Assembly (NCBI GenBank): GCA_934047225.1
Contig: OW203987.1
Coordinates: 9,575,501-9,639,500 of the forward strand
From: Ypsolopha sequella
Lineage: Eukaryota; Arthropoda; Insecta; Lepidoptera; Ypsolophidae
Length of the DNA: 64,000 nucleotides
Direction: 5' to 3'
Shown here: positions 32,975 to 44,200 of the stretch, in pieces
Layout of the letters: each line of letters begins with the position of its first letter
Numbering within the stretch: position 1 is the stretch's first letter
Translations under genes and position numbers: made by a program
The notes under the pieces: generated by a model
Seen by the model: only the letters and a program-made list of their open reading frames with translations
Database searches by the model: none
What the model was told of the DNA's origin: nothing

Positions 32975-33438
32975 ACGTAATTTTAGGACATAGTTTTATT
33001 ATTTTGGTATATAAATTTTTCAAAGAATTGTCCGATGACCTTGTCACTTGAGAATTTTAGACATTATACTGATTGTGATATATAATTGTATTATATAATT
33101 GTGATTATGTAGTTGCTTATGTATTGCGTATGTATTCTTTTTGTCCCCAAATAAATTTCTTTCTTTCTTTCTTATAAAAAAGTGGTCTGTCTCTGTCTGT
33201 CTACTCATCTGTCATCTAGCTGTCAAATTAGTCTGAAGCAAATTATTATAAATTTATCTTGATAGGAAAGTACACATTTCTAAACAGCCATTACTCAAGT
33301 GACCACACGAGGGCAAATGGCAGTTGCAGGTTTTTTGTAAAAATATTCATCATCATGAGGTTTTTTAAACCAAAACTTCGAAAATACGGCTTATTAAACC
33401 TAAATCTCGAAATGGTTTTCGAATAAACACAACTTAAC
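32975..33438 (+). repeat. Dispersed repeat R41, copy B (interrupted)
   Basis: Same order as 41080-41480. It contains an extra ~90 bp near 33085-33175 ending in AAATAAA plus (TTTC)n, and is broken at 33439-33446 by a LINE tail. The repeat resumes at 33816. Confidence 0.75.
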
Positions 33439-33449
33439 ATAATTTTAAG

Positions 33450-33812
33450 AAGGTGGTAGAGCTGATGCCGGGCTCGACTGTGAAGGTACCACCATCTTAC
33501 TTGGAGACCCCCTCGAAGTAATTCGGGGGAGAGTAAGAGGACAGCTCACGGGCAAAAAACCAGGAGGTCCACCATGCCTGGGACCGATGGATGGCGGTAT
33601 ATCCATACCTAATAGCTGGCTCTTATATTGAACAGACTGGTGACGGGCAGCGGCGTCACTGGTGCGAGGGTTCCGGCACCGCGCTCACCAACCCACCTGC
33701 CCCGCGTGTGTGAGTATGGGCAATTCTTCCAGGATGACCGCCGGGAGTGGCAAAGTCCTGGAAAGGCTTATGTCCAGCAGTGGATGAACTAGGCTGATGG
33801 ATGGATGGATGG
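33450..33812 (+). mobile_element. LINE 3' tail fragment with (TGGA)n end, copy 1
   Basis: Carries GGTGGTAGAGCTGATGCCGG and AAGGCTTATGTCCAGCAGTG, and ends TAGGCTGATGGATGGATGG. A near-identical copy is at 53727-54093. The simple-repeat tail, 5' truncation and ATAATTT duplication flanking it fit a truncated non-LTR retrotransposon or a SINE using its tail. The clade is not determined; similar 3' ends are familiar from RTE-type elements. Confidence 0.7.
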
Positions 33813-34097
33813 AAAATAATTTAATCTATGCCTATTGGCGAAATTTTCTTACAGATTCATGAGTTCATAATACCTGTAATTCAATAGCTATTTTTCATTA
33901 TTTGTTTTAAAGTTGATTTCAAGGTTTTACATCTATGTATTAAATGTTGTTTTTATTTTCAGTTTGACAACTAAAATTAAATCTTCAAAAACAGTTCGTC
34001 CTAAATGGCATCCATATCCATGATAGGATTCGTAATATTTTTTTTACAGCTGACACTTTCCAAAAATTAAATTAATGTTGCTGTTTTAGTTTAATGT

Positions 34098-34250
34098 TGG
34101 TGTCGATTCGGCGCAACACAACTGACAAGACTAACATTATTTTGAGCGTCCCGTCTTTGTCTTTTCGATACAGAAAGAAAAGGACAGAACACCTAAATTA
34201 AGTTTAGGCTTGTTAATTAAGTTAAGTTGTGTTGCGCCGAATCGGTGTTA
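34098..34250. mobile_element. TGTCGATTCGG foldback MITE, copy 1
   Basis: Left GTGTCGATTCGGCGCAACAC, right GTGTTGCGCCGAATCGGTGT. The arms run to a central TTTTCGATACAGAAAG. No ORF. Confidence 0.85.
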
Positions 34251-34548
34251 TTGTCTCATTCAAATACAAAAAATATATAAAATTTAAATTTGTCATTCCA
34301 AAAAAAAAATGCAAAACGGTTAGTACTTTTAGTTTAGTTTCTTTCAAATTCTCCATACATAACGCCAATTTCATATGTAAGGACCTAATACTTACCAGCC
34401 AGTAATGCACATACTAAACGCTTACGATGGCGTTATATGATTTCACACATTTTTTATGCCGAACAGATAGCGCGGTCGACGCTATAATACGAGTACCTGT
34501 TGCTTCAGACAGTTACGATATTCACAGTTCTCATTAACTAAGATTATA

Positions 34549-34765
34549 TGTTTTTATTGTGAAATCCATCGCTTTGGATACTCTGATTATTATCAGAGTG
34601 CATTACATACAAACTAGAAATCAAACAGAAACAAATTTCAAATTCTAAAATTTCGCTTACCAGGTTTCGAACCTGCGACCTCCTGCTAACATGACAGGCG
34701 TGCTTACTAAAGTGTTCCGTGTTACTAATACTCTTTGGGCGTGCTACTGACTGCGCCACCGAGAG
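34549..34765 (-). repeat. SINE-B copy 2, with tRNA-like promoter
   Basis: On the minus strand it starts CTCTCGGTGGCGCAGTCAGT (box A) and has GCAGGTTCGAAACCTGG (box B) about 70 nt on, followed by the conserved SINE body. The tRNA-like part has an over-long middle, so it is not a tRNA gene. Confidence 0.75.
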
Positions 34766-35227
34766 GTTGATTGAAATTGAAGCCCAGGGGGGGTCCCCAT
34801 ACAGAAAACCTGTCTCCGAAACAAGAGGACCGAAAAATATAAATAAAAAATTAATATATCGTCACGACATGAATTCCCGAGGGGGTGTCAGAGGTTTTCT
34901 GAGTATGAAATGCAAGTCACGGTCCATCCATACTCCATATACCCGCGTTTCACCGACGATTATTACGTTCCAACGTGATGGGTGGTGGTGACTGGTGATA
35001 TTATATTATCATTCTAAAGTATAATCGTATATCGTACACACCCAAGAAGTTTGTAACCAATTTCTTGGTACAAATACAACGAACGTGACCGGAACATTAT
35101 ACTTATCTATGGACGCGACGGTGTCGGCTGCGGACGCGTCCGAAGTCTGATCAGATAATGTGTTTCCAGCTTAAACAATAACTTTTGACGTTTGAAAAAA
35201 AAAAAAAACCTTAGTCTATGCTTCAAA

Positions 35228-35255
35228 ATGGCGCTGAAAGCACAAGTCGGGCAAA
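35228..35255 (+). CDS. Rop: Rop exon 1
   Basis: Encodes MALKAQVGQ plus one base. The GTGAGT donor follows. It fits the N-terminus of domain 1. Confidence 0.88.
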
Positions 35256-38200
35256 GTGAGTTATTTAAAATATATTTTGCCTTTTTAAAGAGCTGTATTT
35301 TCAGCAGAACACCATTACTGCTTATGTGTAAAATTTCGCTCAATATTATGGTATAAAATATGTTCCCCTCATACTAGTAGACCGATCATACAGCGTTTTT
35401 CTTTTAGCACCCATTGATGACTAATTTTATCAATTTAGTTCTACTGAATTTGAGCATAAAATCAACATTTACTAGACAGAACGAATACGCCCCAAATTGT
35501 ACCCACAAAACCAATAACACAAATGAAAAGTACATATCTAAGAACGTACTTAATAAAATTGCGCCACAATTTTTTTTACCACTGTTTTCATTGTTACCAT
35601 AGGTATTGGTATTTTTTATTTTCCCACTTAATCACTAAAATAAATAAGAAGACTGCCCCACTCTAGCTAAAATTATATACTAAACCTGTAAATGACAAAA
35701 AGGTTGCTTTTGTTGTAATTATTGATTTTCTACAAGATGAATTTGTGACTCACTTATTTTCAATTAGGTATATTGATTGTTTCGCTTAGACTATAATGGA
35801 CAAATAAATCCATCCAAAATAGCAGTATTTGTTCCAAAGTTTGTTTTGACAATTTAAGGTACAAAAGAGTGGTAAAACAATATGTTTTATGGCCTTTCTA
35901 ACAATTCCAGAGATTATGAATGAGGTGATCCGCTACCGCGGACCCAAAGGAAAGGAGTCCCAGCGCATAGAGTGGCGGATCCTCATTGTGGATCAGTTGT
36001 CCATGCGCATGGTCTCCGCATGCTGCAAAATGCATGACATATCTGCTGAAGGAATCACACGTAAGAAATTCAGATTATTTTATTACTGAAACATGGTATA
36101 ATAGTGAATAAAATCAAGATTCTAAGAATTTGACTTGATGGTACAAAAATTCAGCGAGGCAAAGCCCCCAGCTTCTTGGGTACTTTTGCCAACGACGGCA
36201 GAAATCTGGCCAGCATATTTATTTGACAAAAAATTTTAATAGGTGCTGAAAATTTTTTTTTTTTTATTTGTGAATAATATTTTTTTAGGATATACTTAAT
36301 TTTAATTTTGAATTATTCAGTTCAGTTACAAATTATTATTTAAGTTTTAAATTTTTCATAGTAGTTAAAACTTCTTCATATGTTGTAAGTTTTTGTGTTT
36401 ATTTACATAATTGTGTCTATTCGGTGTAACACGACTAACTTATTTGACAGGACTAACCTTATTTTAAGTGTCTTGTGTTTTTCTTTATCAAAAAGACAGA
36501 CAAAACGCTTAAATTAAGTTTAGTCCTGCCAAATAAGTTAAGATGTGCTATACTGAATCTACACCAATAAATTTATTAGAGATCTTTCTAATTACTGCAT
36601 AAATTAGACTGAGAATGAGAATAAAATATCCTTATTTGATCAGCAACCCCTTTCCTACAGTGGTAGAGGATATTCATAAGAAGAGAGAGCCACTGTGCAC
36701 GATGGACGGCATCTACCTCATCACTCCCTGTGAGAAGTCTGTGCATGCACTGATCAATGACTTCTCAGTTGGCAACCGCATTATGTACAAGGCTGCCCAT
36801 GTGTTCTTCACTGAAGGTAAAACTGTCTGACCCAATAACTTACCTTTGTGCTGCTAGTCTTTTATTTGCTTGATTGATTTTAGTTGCTCCTTATTTGCAT
36901 TGTTTTTCTCCATTTACAGCTTGTCCTGATGCATTATTTGATGAGTTGTCTCGTAGTCCAGCAGCTAAATATATCAAAACTTTAAAGGAAATTTACATTG
37001 CTTTCGTTCCATATGAACAACAGGTTTGTTACTTTTCTATCTTAGCCTATAGGATAAAGGATGAGATTTCCATTTAAGTACTGAATTTCATCCTTTATCT
37101 GGTTTCTAGTTTTAAAGTCACTTCATCAATTGTATACTTTTACATGCTGCGTTGGATTAGTATGCCCTGAGGAATTGTTTAACGAAATCTGCAAATCCTC
37201 TGCAGCCAGGAAGATTAAAACACTGAAGGAGATCAACATTGCCTTCTTGCCCTATGAGAGTCAGGTGACAGCAACTTATCTAAAACTCTGTAGCTTGACC
37301 TTTGTAGTGCAGACATTTAGTGTACAAATTGACAGGTTCTAGTTCTGCAACAAGGTACAAATGTATCTATAGGTCAAAGGTTATATTTGTATAGGTCAAA
37401 GGTTTAATCCATTCGCCTCCCACTTGATAACCTTTAAGAAATCCTTAGACTAACCTTTCCAACCCACACATCTGAAACATTGATCCTGAATTGTCTGTAC
37501 CAATTTAATCCCAAGCCTCAGTGTCGCTCTATTTGTCTATGTTTCCGTGGTATCCGTAGTAAAACTCGAAAACGACTGAACAAATTAAACTTAAACTATC
37601 AACTCTTTATTTTATAGTTCTCACTCTACACTTGTGTTTTTAGGTATTCTCTCTGGATTCACCTGATACATTCCAGTGCATGTACAACCCAGCACTCACA
37701 CAGACGCGCAACGCTAACATGGAGCGTATTGCGGAGCAGATCGCGACCCTGTGCGCCACCCTCGGGGAGTACCCGTCTGTGCGGTACCGCAGGTTAGTGT
37801 TACATGTACTTGTACACACGCCTTCACACATACACGCAATCAATCATCAAAATATAAATTAAAGACCCACCGACCCAAGAAGCTTATACACATAAAGATC
37901 ATTTATTTTAGCGTGCCGCTTTCCATAAAGCTTAGCAATCCAGTCTGGTTATAAACTTCTTGCACTAACCACTATCCAGATCTTGAAATAATGTTTAACA
38001 TTCATGAAACTTATGGTAAATGTGACTATTAAATATCCGTAGTATCTCGTTTTGGTACATCATAATGTTATTATAATCAAAACAATTCAATTAGAACGCC
38101 ATAAATAAAATATTTTTGTGACATAAAGGTCTAACACTGTCCTCTGAAAAATGACATTGTATTCCCCCCCCCCCCCCCCCCAATATTCCTTCATCTCCAA

Positions 38201-41200
38201 CAGAAGGATTATTTATCTCGAAACATTCGCCATGTCCCCAGTGACTGGGAGCGCAATGTGGAGCTGGCCCAGCTGATACAACAGAAGCTGGACGCGTATA
38301 AGGCGGACGAGCCGACGATGGGCGAGGGGCCGGAGAAAGCTCGCTCGCAGCTGCTCGTGCTCGACCGCGGCTTCGACTGTGTGTCCCCCCTCCTGCACGA
38401 GCTGACGCTGCAGGCCATGAGCTACGATCTGCTCGCCATCGAGAATGACGTTTACAGGTGAGCTAACCTTCACTATAAAAGAATCGGATGAGCCGATGGA
38501 CTGGAGAAGGCTCGCTCGCAGCTACTCGTGCTCGACCGCGGCTTTGACTGCTTTCCGCTGCTGCACGAGAATGACGTTTACAGGTGAGCAAACCCTCACT
38601 ATGAAGTTGTCTTCTGTTAGATATAAACTGAAAAATGTATTCCCTTCATTTCTTTGAATGACTATTGCTACTGTATTTGTTTTTATGTAGGTACTTAAAT
38701 CATATTATGCTCCAAGAAAATAGTTGTTATTTTTAAATTTCCCAATCGGTTGACTAGAGGAGATTTCTTTTAGGAATAATTCTGCCCTTGCCTTTTGTTT
38801 AATTTCTATTTCTAAGTTCTTTGGCCTTGTTTCTCTGTGCAATAAAGTGTTTATTCATTCGTTCAGGTAACTCTGGTTTTGTAGTTCACGAAAATCTCCC
38901 GAAATCTCTTCTACCTAAAGCGCCGACCACGCAGAGCCGCGTTCCGCGGTCGTTGTAAGCTTTGCGACGACAGTTTGGATCTTTACACACAGACCGCGAG
39001 GACGCGCGTTCTATTGTTTGGTCCGCAGCTGTGTGGTCGACGCCTTATGTTTCTGTGAATAATCAGCAAGCGCTTCCGTAAAATGTCGCGATTTCTTGTT
39101 AAAACTAAATTGTGGGTAATCTGTACTTGTATAATTTTTGAATTACTATAAAAGCTTTCTTTTTTAGGGTTCCGTACCCAAAGGGTAACCAACGGGACCC
39201 TATTACTAAGACTCCGCTGTCCGTCTGTCTGTCCGTCTGTCACCAGGCTGTATCTCATGAACCGTGATAGTTAGACAATTGAAATTTTCACAGATGATGT
39301 ATTTCTGTTGCCGCTATAATAACAAATACTTACTAAAAAACAGAATAAAATAAATATTTAAGGGGGCTCCCGTACAACAAAACATGTTTTTTTTGCGTTT
39401 TTATAGATAATGGTACGGAACCTTTCGTGCGCGAGTCCGACTCGCACTTGGCCGGTTTTTTATTTATGATTGAGCTTTTGTTTTTACAGTTATTGCACTT
39501 ACAGCTTGACAAAATAGAGTTTGACGCGGTGACAGGTGGAACTAAATATTTTGGTCGTTGTATATACGGTTTTGGTCACAGATTTTCTGTAGCTCTCCAA
39601 ATCTCCTGTAACCTAAGCATGAAATCATTACTGTTGCGTTCACGTGAAATTATGTGTGGAATCTATTAGTTCCGCTACTGTCCGCTTGGGGCGGTTTTCA
39701 GATTCCATACGAAATATTACGTGAACGCGACCGTAATAATTTCAGTGGTCACCAACAAGAATACCTGTATACAATATGGTTTAAAAATGTGAAATTAATA
39801 ATTTCCCTGTAATTTGTTGTAGATACGAGGCGACCCCCGGCCAAGGTGCGATGAAGGAGGTCCTGCTAGACGAGAACGACGAGCTGTGGGTGGAACTGCG
39901 TCACCAGCACATCGCCGTCGTCTCCACCTCGGTCACCAAGAACTTGAAGAAGTTCTCAGAGTCAAAGCGTATGGGTGGAGGTGAGATTCACCGTCACTGC
40001 GTGAACGTTTCGTTGGGCCGGTAGCTTAGTCGACAGGACACTCAATCTCACGACCAGAGATCTGATTTGAGGCGCTGAGCGCAATAGTGGTGTAATTATT
40101 GTAACCCACATTCATCCTTTTGAGGTTCTTGATATAATTTTTTATAAAAGATTCTCAAAAAGATAAAAGTGACTTACACCACTTTAGCACTCAGAACTTC
40201 AAGGCACTGAGCGCAATAGTAGTGTAACGACAAATTTAGTTTTCAGACGTTTCTATACATCAATTTATTATGTAAAACCTTGAAAATTTTAATGTGGGTT
40301 ACACTACTTTTGCGCTCAGCGCCTCATTTTACTAGGTATATTTACCTCACCAAATCATAACATCGGCTGGTCATCTATTTCAGCTTGTACTTTTAGCAGT
40401 ACCAGTAGTAATATTTTTTTTTTTTATAAATCAGCTCAGTATACTTTTTTTTATTATTATTGATTCCCAAGCCTCTATCTGTCTATTTTTCCGTGGTATT
40501 CTTTGTAAAACTCGAGAATGGTTGAACCAATTAAACTTAAATTTGGCATTATTAAAAGCACGATGAAAATGAAATCATCAATGAGGTTTCAAAAAATTCA
40601 TGTAGGTACGTTTCAAACTATGCGTATTTTCGAAAAATTTCCACGACCGCTTGTTCCAGGAGACAAGCAGTCGATGCGCGATCTCTCTCAGATGATAAAG
40701 AAGATGCCGCAGTACCAGAAGGAGCTGTCCAAGTACGCGACGCACCTGCGGCTCGCAGAGGACTGCATGAAAGCGTACCAGGGATATGTCGACAAGCTCT
40801 GCAAAGTCGAACAGGTGGGGATACGTTTAAAGACCAGTGATTGCCAGCGGTTACTTAGTTGGTAGGAAGCCGGTCTCTGAATATTGAGACATCAGTTCAA
40901 GTCGTGCTGGTCGAGCATGCGCCAATGAGTTTTTCGGAATTTATGTGCATAGTATTTACTTGCTGAACGGTGAAGGAAAACACTGCGACGTACCTGTATG
41001 CCTACACACTATTACATTATACAGACCTGAGTCATACTAACCTAATTTAAAAAAAAAAATTTTTTTTCATAGAATTTACGACATTTTAGAAAATAGTTTT
41101 CATTATTTTAGTAAATAAATTAACCATTACTTTTTTTTTTAAAGAATTGTTGGTTATGACGTCACTGGAGAATTTTAGACATTATACTGATTGTGATACT

Positions 41201-44200
41201 TGCTTAAAAAAAAGTGGTCTGTTTCTGTCTGTCTACTCATCTGTCATCCATCAGTCAGCAGCAAGTTTTTATAAATTTATCTTGATAGCAAAGGATACAT
41301 TTCTAAACAGCCATTTCACAAGTGACGTCACACGAAGGCAAACGGAAGTTGCAGCTTTTTCGTAAAGATATTCATCATCATGAGGTCTTTTAGACCACAA
41401 GTTCTAAAATACGGCTTATTAAACCTAAATCTCGAAACGGTTTTCGAATTAACACACCTTAACATAATTTAATCTAAGCGAATTGTTTGTTATGCGAGAC
41501 TGTATTGGGATTGCTTTTAAAATATAAATGATACATGGTTACCTGATTAAGTTTGCAATTTTACACCTTATTTTACAAAACATTCAACTGCAATGACACT
41601 TGATACATGTTTAACCGTAATAGTGCCAAATTTTTAAACTAAATGGCTTATAGTATTTGTATACTTACCACTTGATGAACGGTGAAGAAAAACACCGTTA
41701 GGTAAACCTGCATGCCCTAAAAAGCGTGTATTTATGCCCGAAGTACGGCGATAGGGCTTACGTTGGGGCTGTCAAAATTGTCGGTGAAAAGAGGTACGTT
41801 GTTGAAGGTCCACACGCAGAAACACCCGTCGAAGATATATAACGGGGGTTACAGGCTGTTGCGAAGTATCAGTCATTCGCCCGTTACCGACTTCCGTAGA
41901 TTTTTGCGGAAGTCGCTGGAAAGACTGATTAACCGGTTGGCCACAGCTTCAGGCTTCGAGAGGCGCGCCAAGCGGTTCTTCTTGCGACGGCGCCGCGCCG
42001 GCGGAGAGAACAAATGTATGAAGTTGTATAGAGCCGGTCATGAGTCGCCGCTCGCGCGTCTTTTCCGGCTTCGAGTGACTTGCGCTCTCGCGACGGCGGT
42101 GTGCGGCGAGGCGTGTGGTTAAAACAAATGTATGTGCGCGAACGCAGTGATCGAACGCACAGGACGAACCTAGTGTCGAGCGCTTTGAGCGATTGAGCGC
42201 GCTATACATCTGATGCGGTCGAAGGCGCCGACTGGTGTAGTGGCAGGGCAAAGCCCTTCGCAAAAACCGCCTGGAAGCGCAGCAAGAAGCGCCGCCAAAA
42301 GCCTGAAGCTATGGCCGAGGGGTAACGCCTTGCCTGCTGTCACTCCTATGTTATGGGAGAGCGCTCTTCATCCTATGTCTTATCGATGCTTTCCATCAGG
42401 CGTGGTATTGGCTAAGCGTAAGCCCAAAGCACATTTAAGAGTATGGCATAGGCTAGCAAATAATGTGAAACAAATAATGTGTATAATTCAACAAAAAACG
42501 CCAATGGCAAAGACTTCATTATTAATAGAATTTATTGGTTATAACTTATAACTAATAATCACTGAAGCAAAACAACAGAATGGAGGGTTTTTAGCTTATA
42601 GGTACTGAAATATTTTATGGGCCAAAATATTTGGATTTTAGTAGATTCCTTTCATAATATCTGTATTACACATTTAATGGAAAAAAAAATAATGTTGATC
42701 CCCTAACCGCGTTTTTCTAAGGAACACTCCAAAACAAAAAAAAAAAAAATACCTAGGTTGAAATATATTTTCTTTAGGCAAAAGTATATATCTTAATATT
42801 TTTTTTATTAGTACGTTCCCTTAATAAAAGACTAGCAAATCAAATATATTTTTTTCAATATAAGGACAGTGCTAATTTCTTCAAACGAAGCCTCGAAAAT
42901 CTGCCGTTGTTCATGTTATAGGCTCAAGTCTAGGCTTAAAAAAAAGTGTTACAACATGCAAAATGCTGCCACTTTAGAAAAAAAAAATTCTTACATGCTA
43001 GTAGAATAATTATTGAAAATCTGCTCAAGTAAATATCTAGAATCTTTTTTTTCTGAAGCACCAACGCCTGTAAATGGCTGAATCGATACAGACTTTAGCA
43101 TTCTGTTTGTACGTGTAGGATCTGGCGATGGGCACCGACGCTGAAGGAGAGAAGATCAAGGACCACATGAGGAGCATCGTCCCCGTGCTGCTAGACCAGG
43201 TTACTGCTTTTATTCATTACGCCTTATTTCCTCCTCGTTTGTTTGTAAGAATAAATTGATATTGGTGTCGATTCGGCTAAACACAATTTAACTAGTTTGA
43301 CAGGACTAACCTTATTTTAAGCGTTCTGCCTTTGTCTTTTCGATACGGAAAGAAAAAGACAGAAGGCTCAAATTAAGTTTAGTTCTGTCAAATAAGTTAA
43401 GTAGTGTTGCGCCGAATCGACACAAATAACGTTGTATAAAATATATACTTAACTAGCGGACACCCCCGCAGCGTTCCTGTCGTGGTCTCGCCCAGTGCGA
43501 ATTTCCCAAAAGCTCTCTGTAGCGGATGTTCACATCTTGCAAATTTTAGTGCAGTGCATACAGTCCATATTTCATGTTCCTTGGTGCAGCCGTTTGATCT
43601 AAGCGTTGATAGATCGGTCAGTCAGTTCAGGTATTGTTTTATATTTTACTAGCGGACGCCCCACAGCGTTGCTTACGTGGATCCCGTTTCTCCCGATCCC
43701 GTAGGAATTTCCTAAAATCCTTTCCTAGTGAATGTTTACTTCAGACAAGGAACCTACAGCTAAAAGTTCATGTTGCTAGGTCCAGCCATTTGGTCTGGGC
43801 GTTAATAGATCGGTCAGTCAGGGTATTCTAAAGATAGATAGATGTTGGTTCAAGACTTAATAAGTCTTGATGTGTATATCAGTAAATAGTTTTTTGCAGT
43901 ACATACCCACTTACCCACATAACGAAAGCTACCTTCTTTCAGGCCGTGTCAAATTATAACAAGATGCGTATCATCGCGCTTTACATTATGTCCAAGAACG
44001 GCATCTCTGACGAGAACCTGAACAAGCTGGTGACGCACGCGCAGCTCGAGCCCACCGACAAGCAGACCTTGCTGAACCTCGCCAATCTGGGACTGAACGT
44101 TGTCATCGATGTACGTATTGAATTGTAACTAGCTGGTAACGCACGCGCAGCTTGAGCCCAACGACAAGCAAACCTTGCTGTACCTCGCCAACCTGGGACT

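Larger units (their letters stand above)
28938..35227. other. Repeat-rich spacer upstream of Rop
   Basis: No supported coding exon. Holds stacked foldback elements (29272-29965), a ~128-bp tandem array (30410-30900), fragments of the 'GGTTCCGTA' repeat (29130-29170 and 32155-32330), foldbacks at 32390 and 34098, dispersed repeat R41 copy B with a nested LINE tail (32975-33832), and SINE-B copies (32528-32690, 34549-34765). 31.1-31.9 kb is AT-rich, then GTGTG-rich, without recognisable features. Confidence 0.5.

Noticed and set aside
38487..38583. A second alternative exon 6 of Rop
   Set aside because: Frame is broken, no acceptor precedes it and the middle is deleted; treated as a decayed duplicate.
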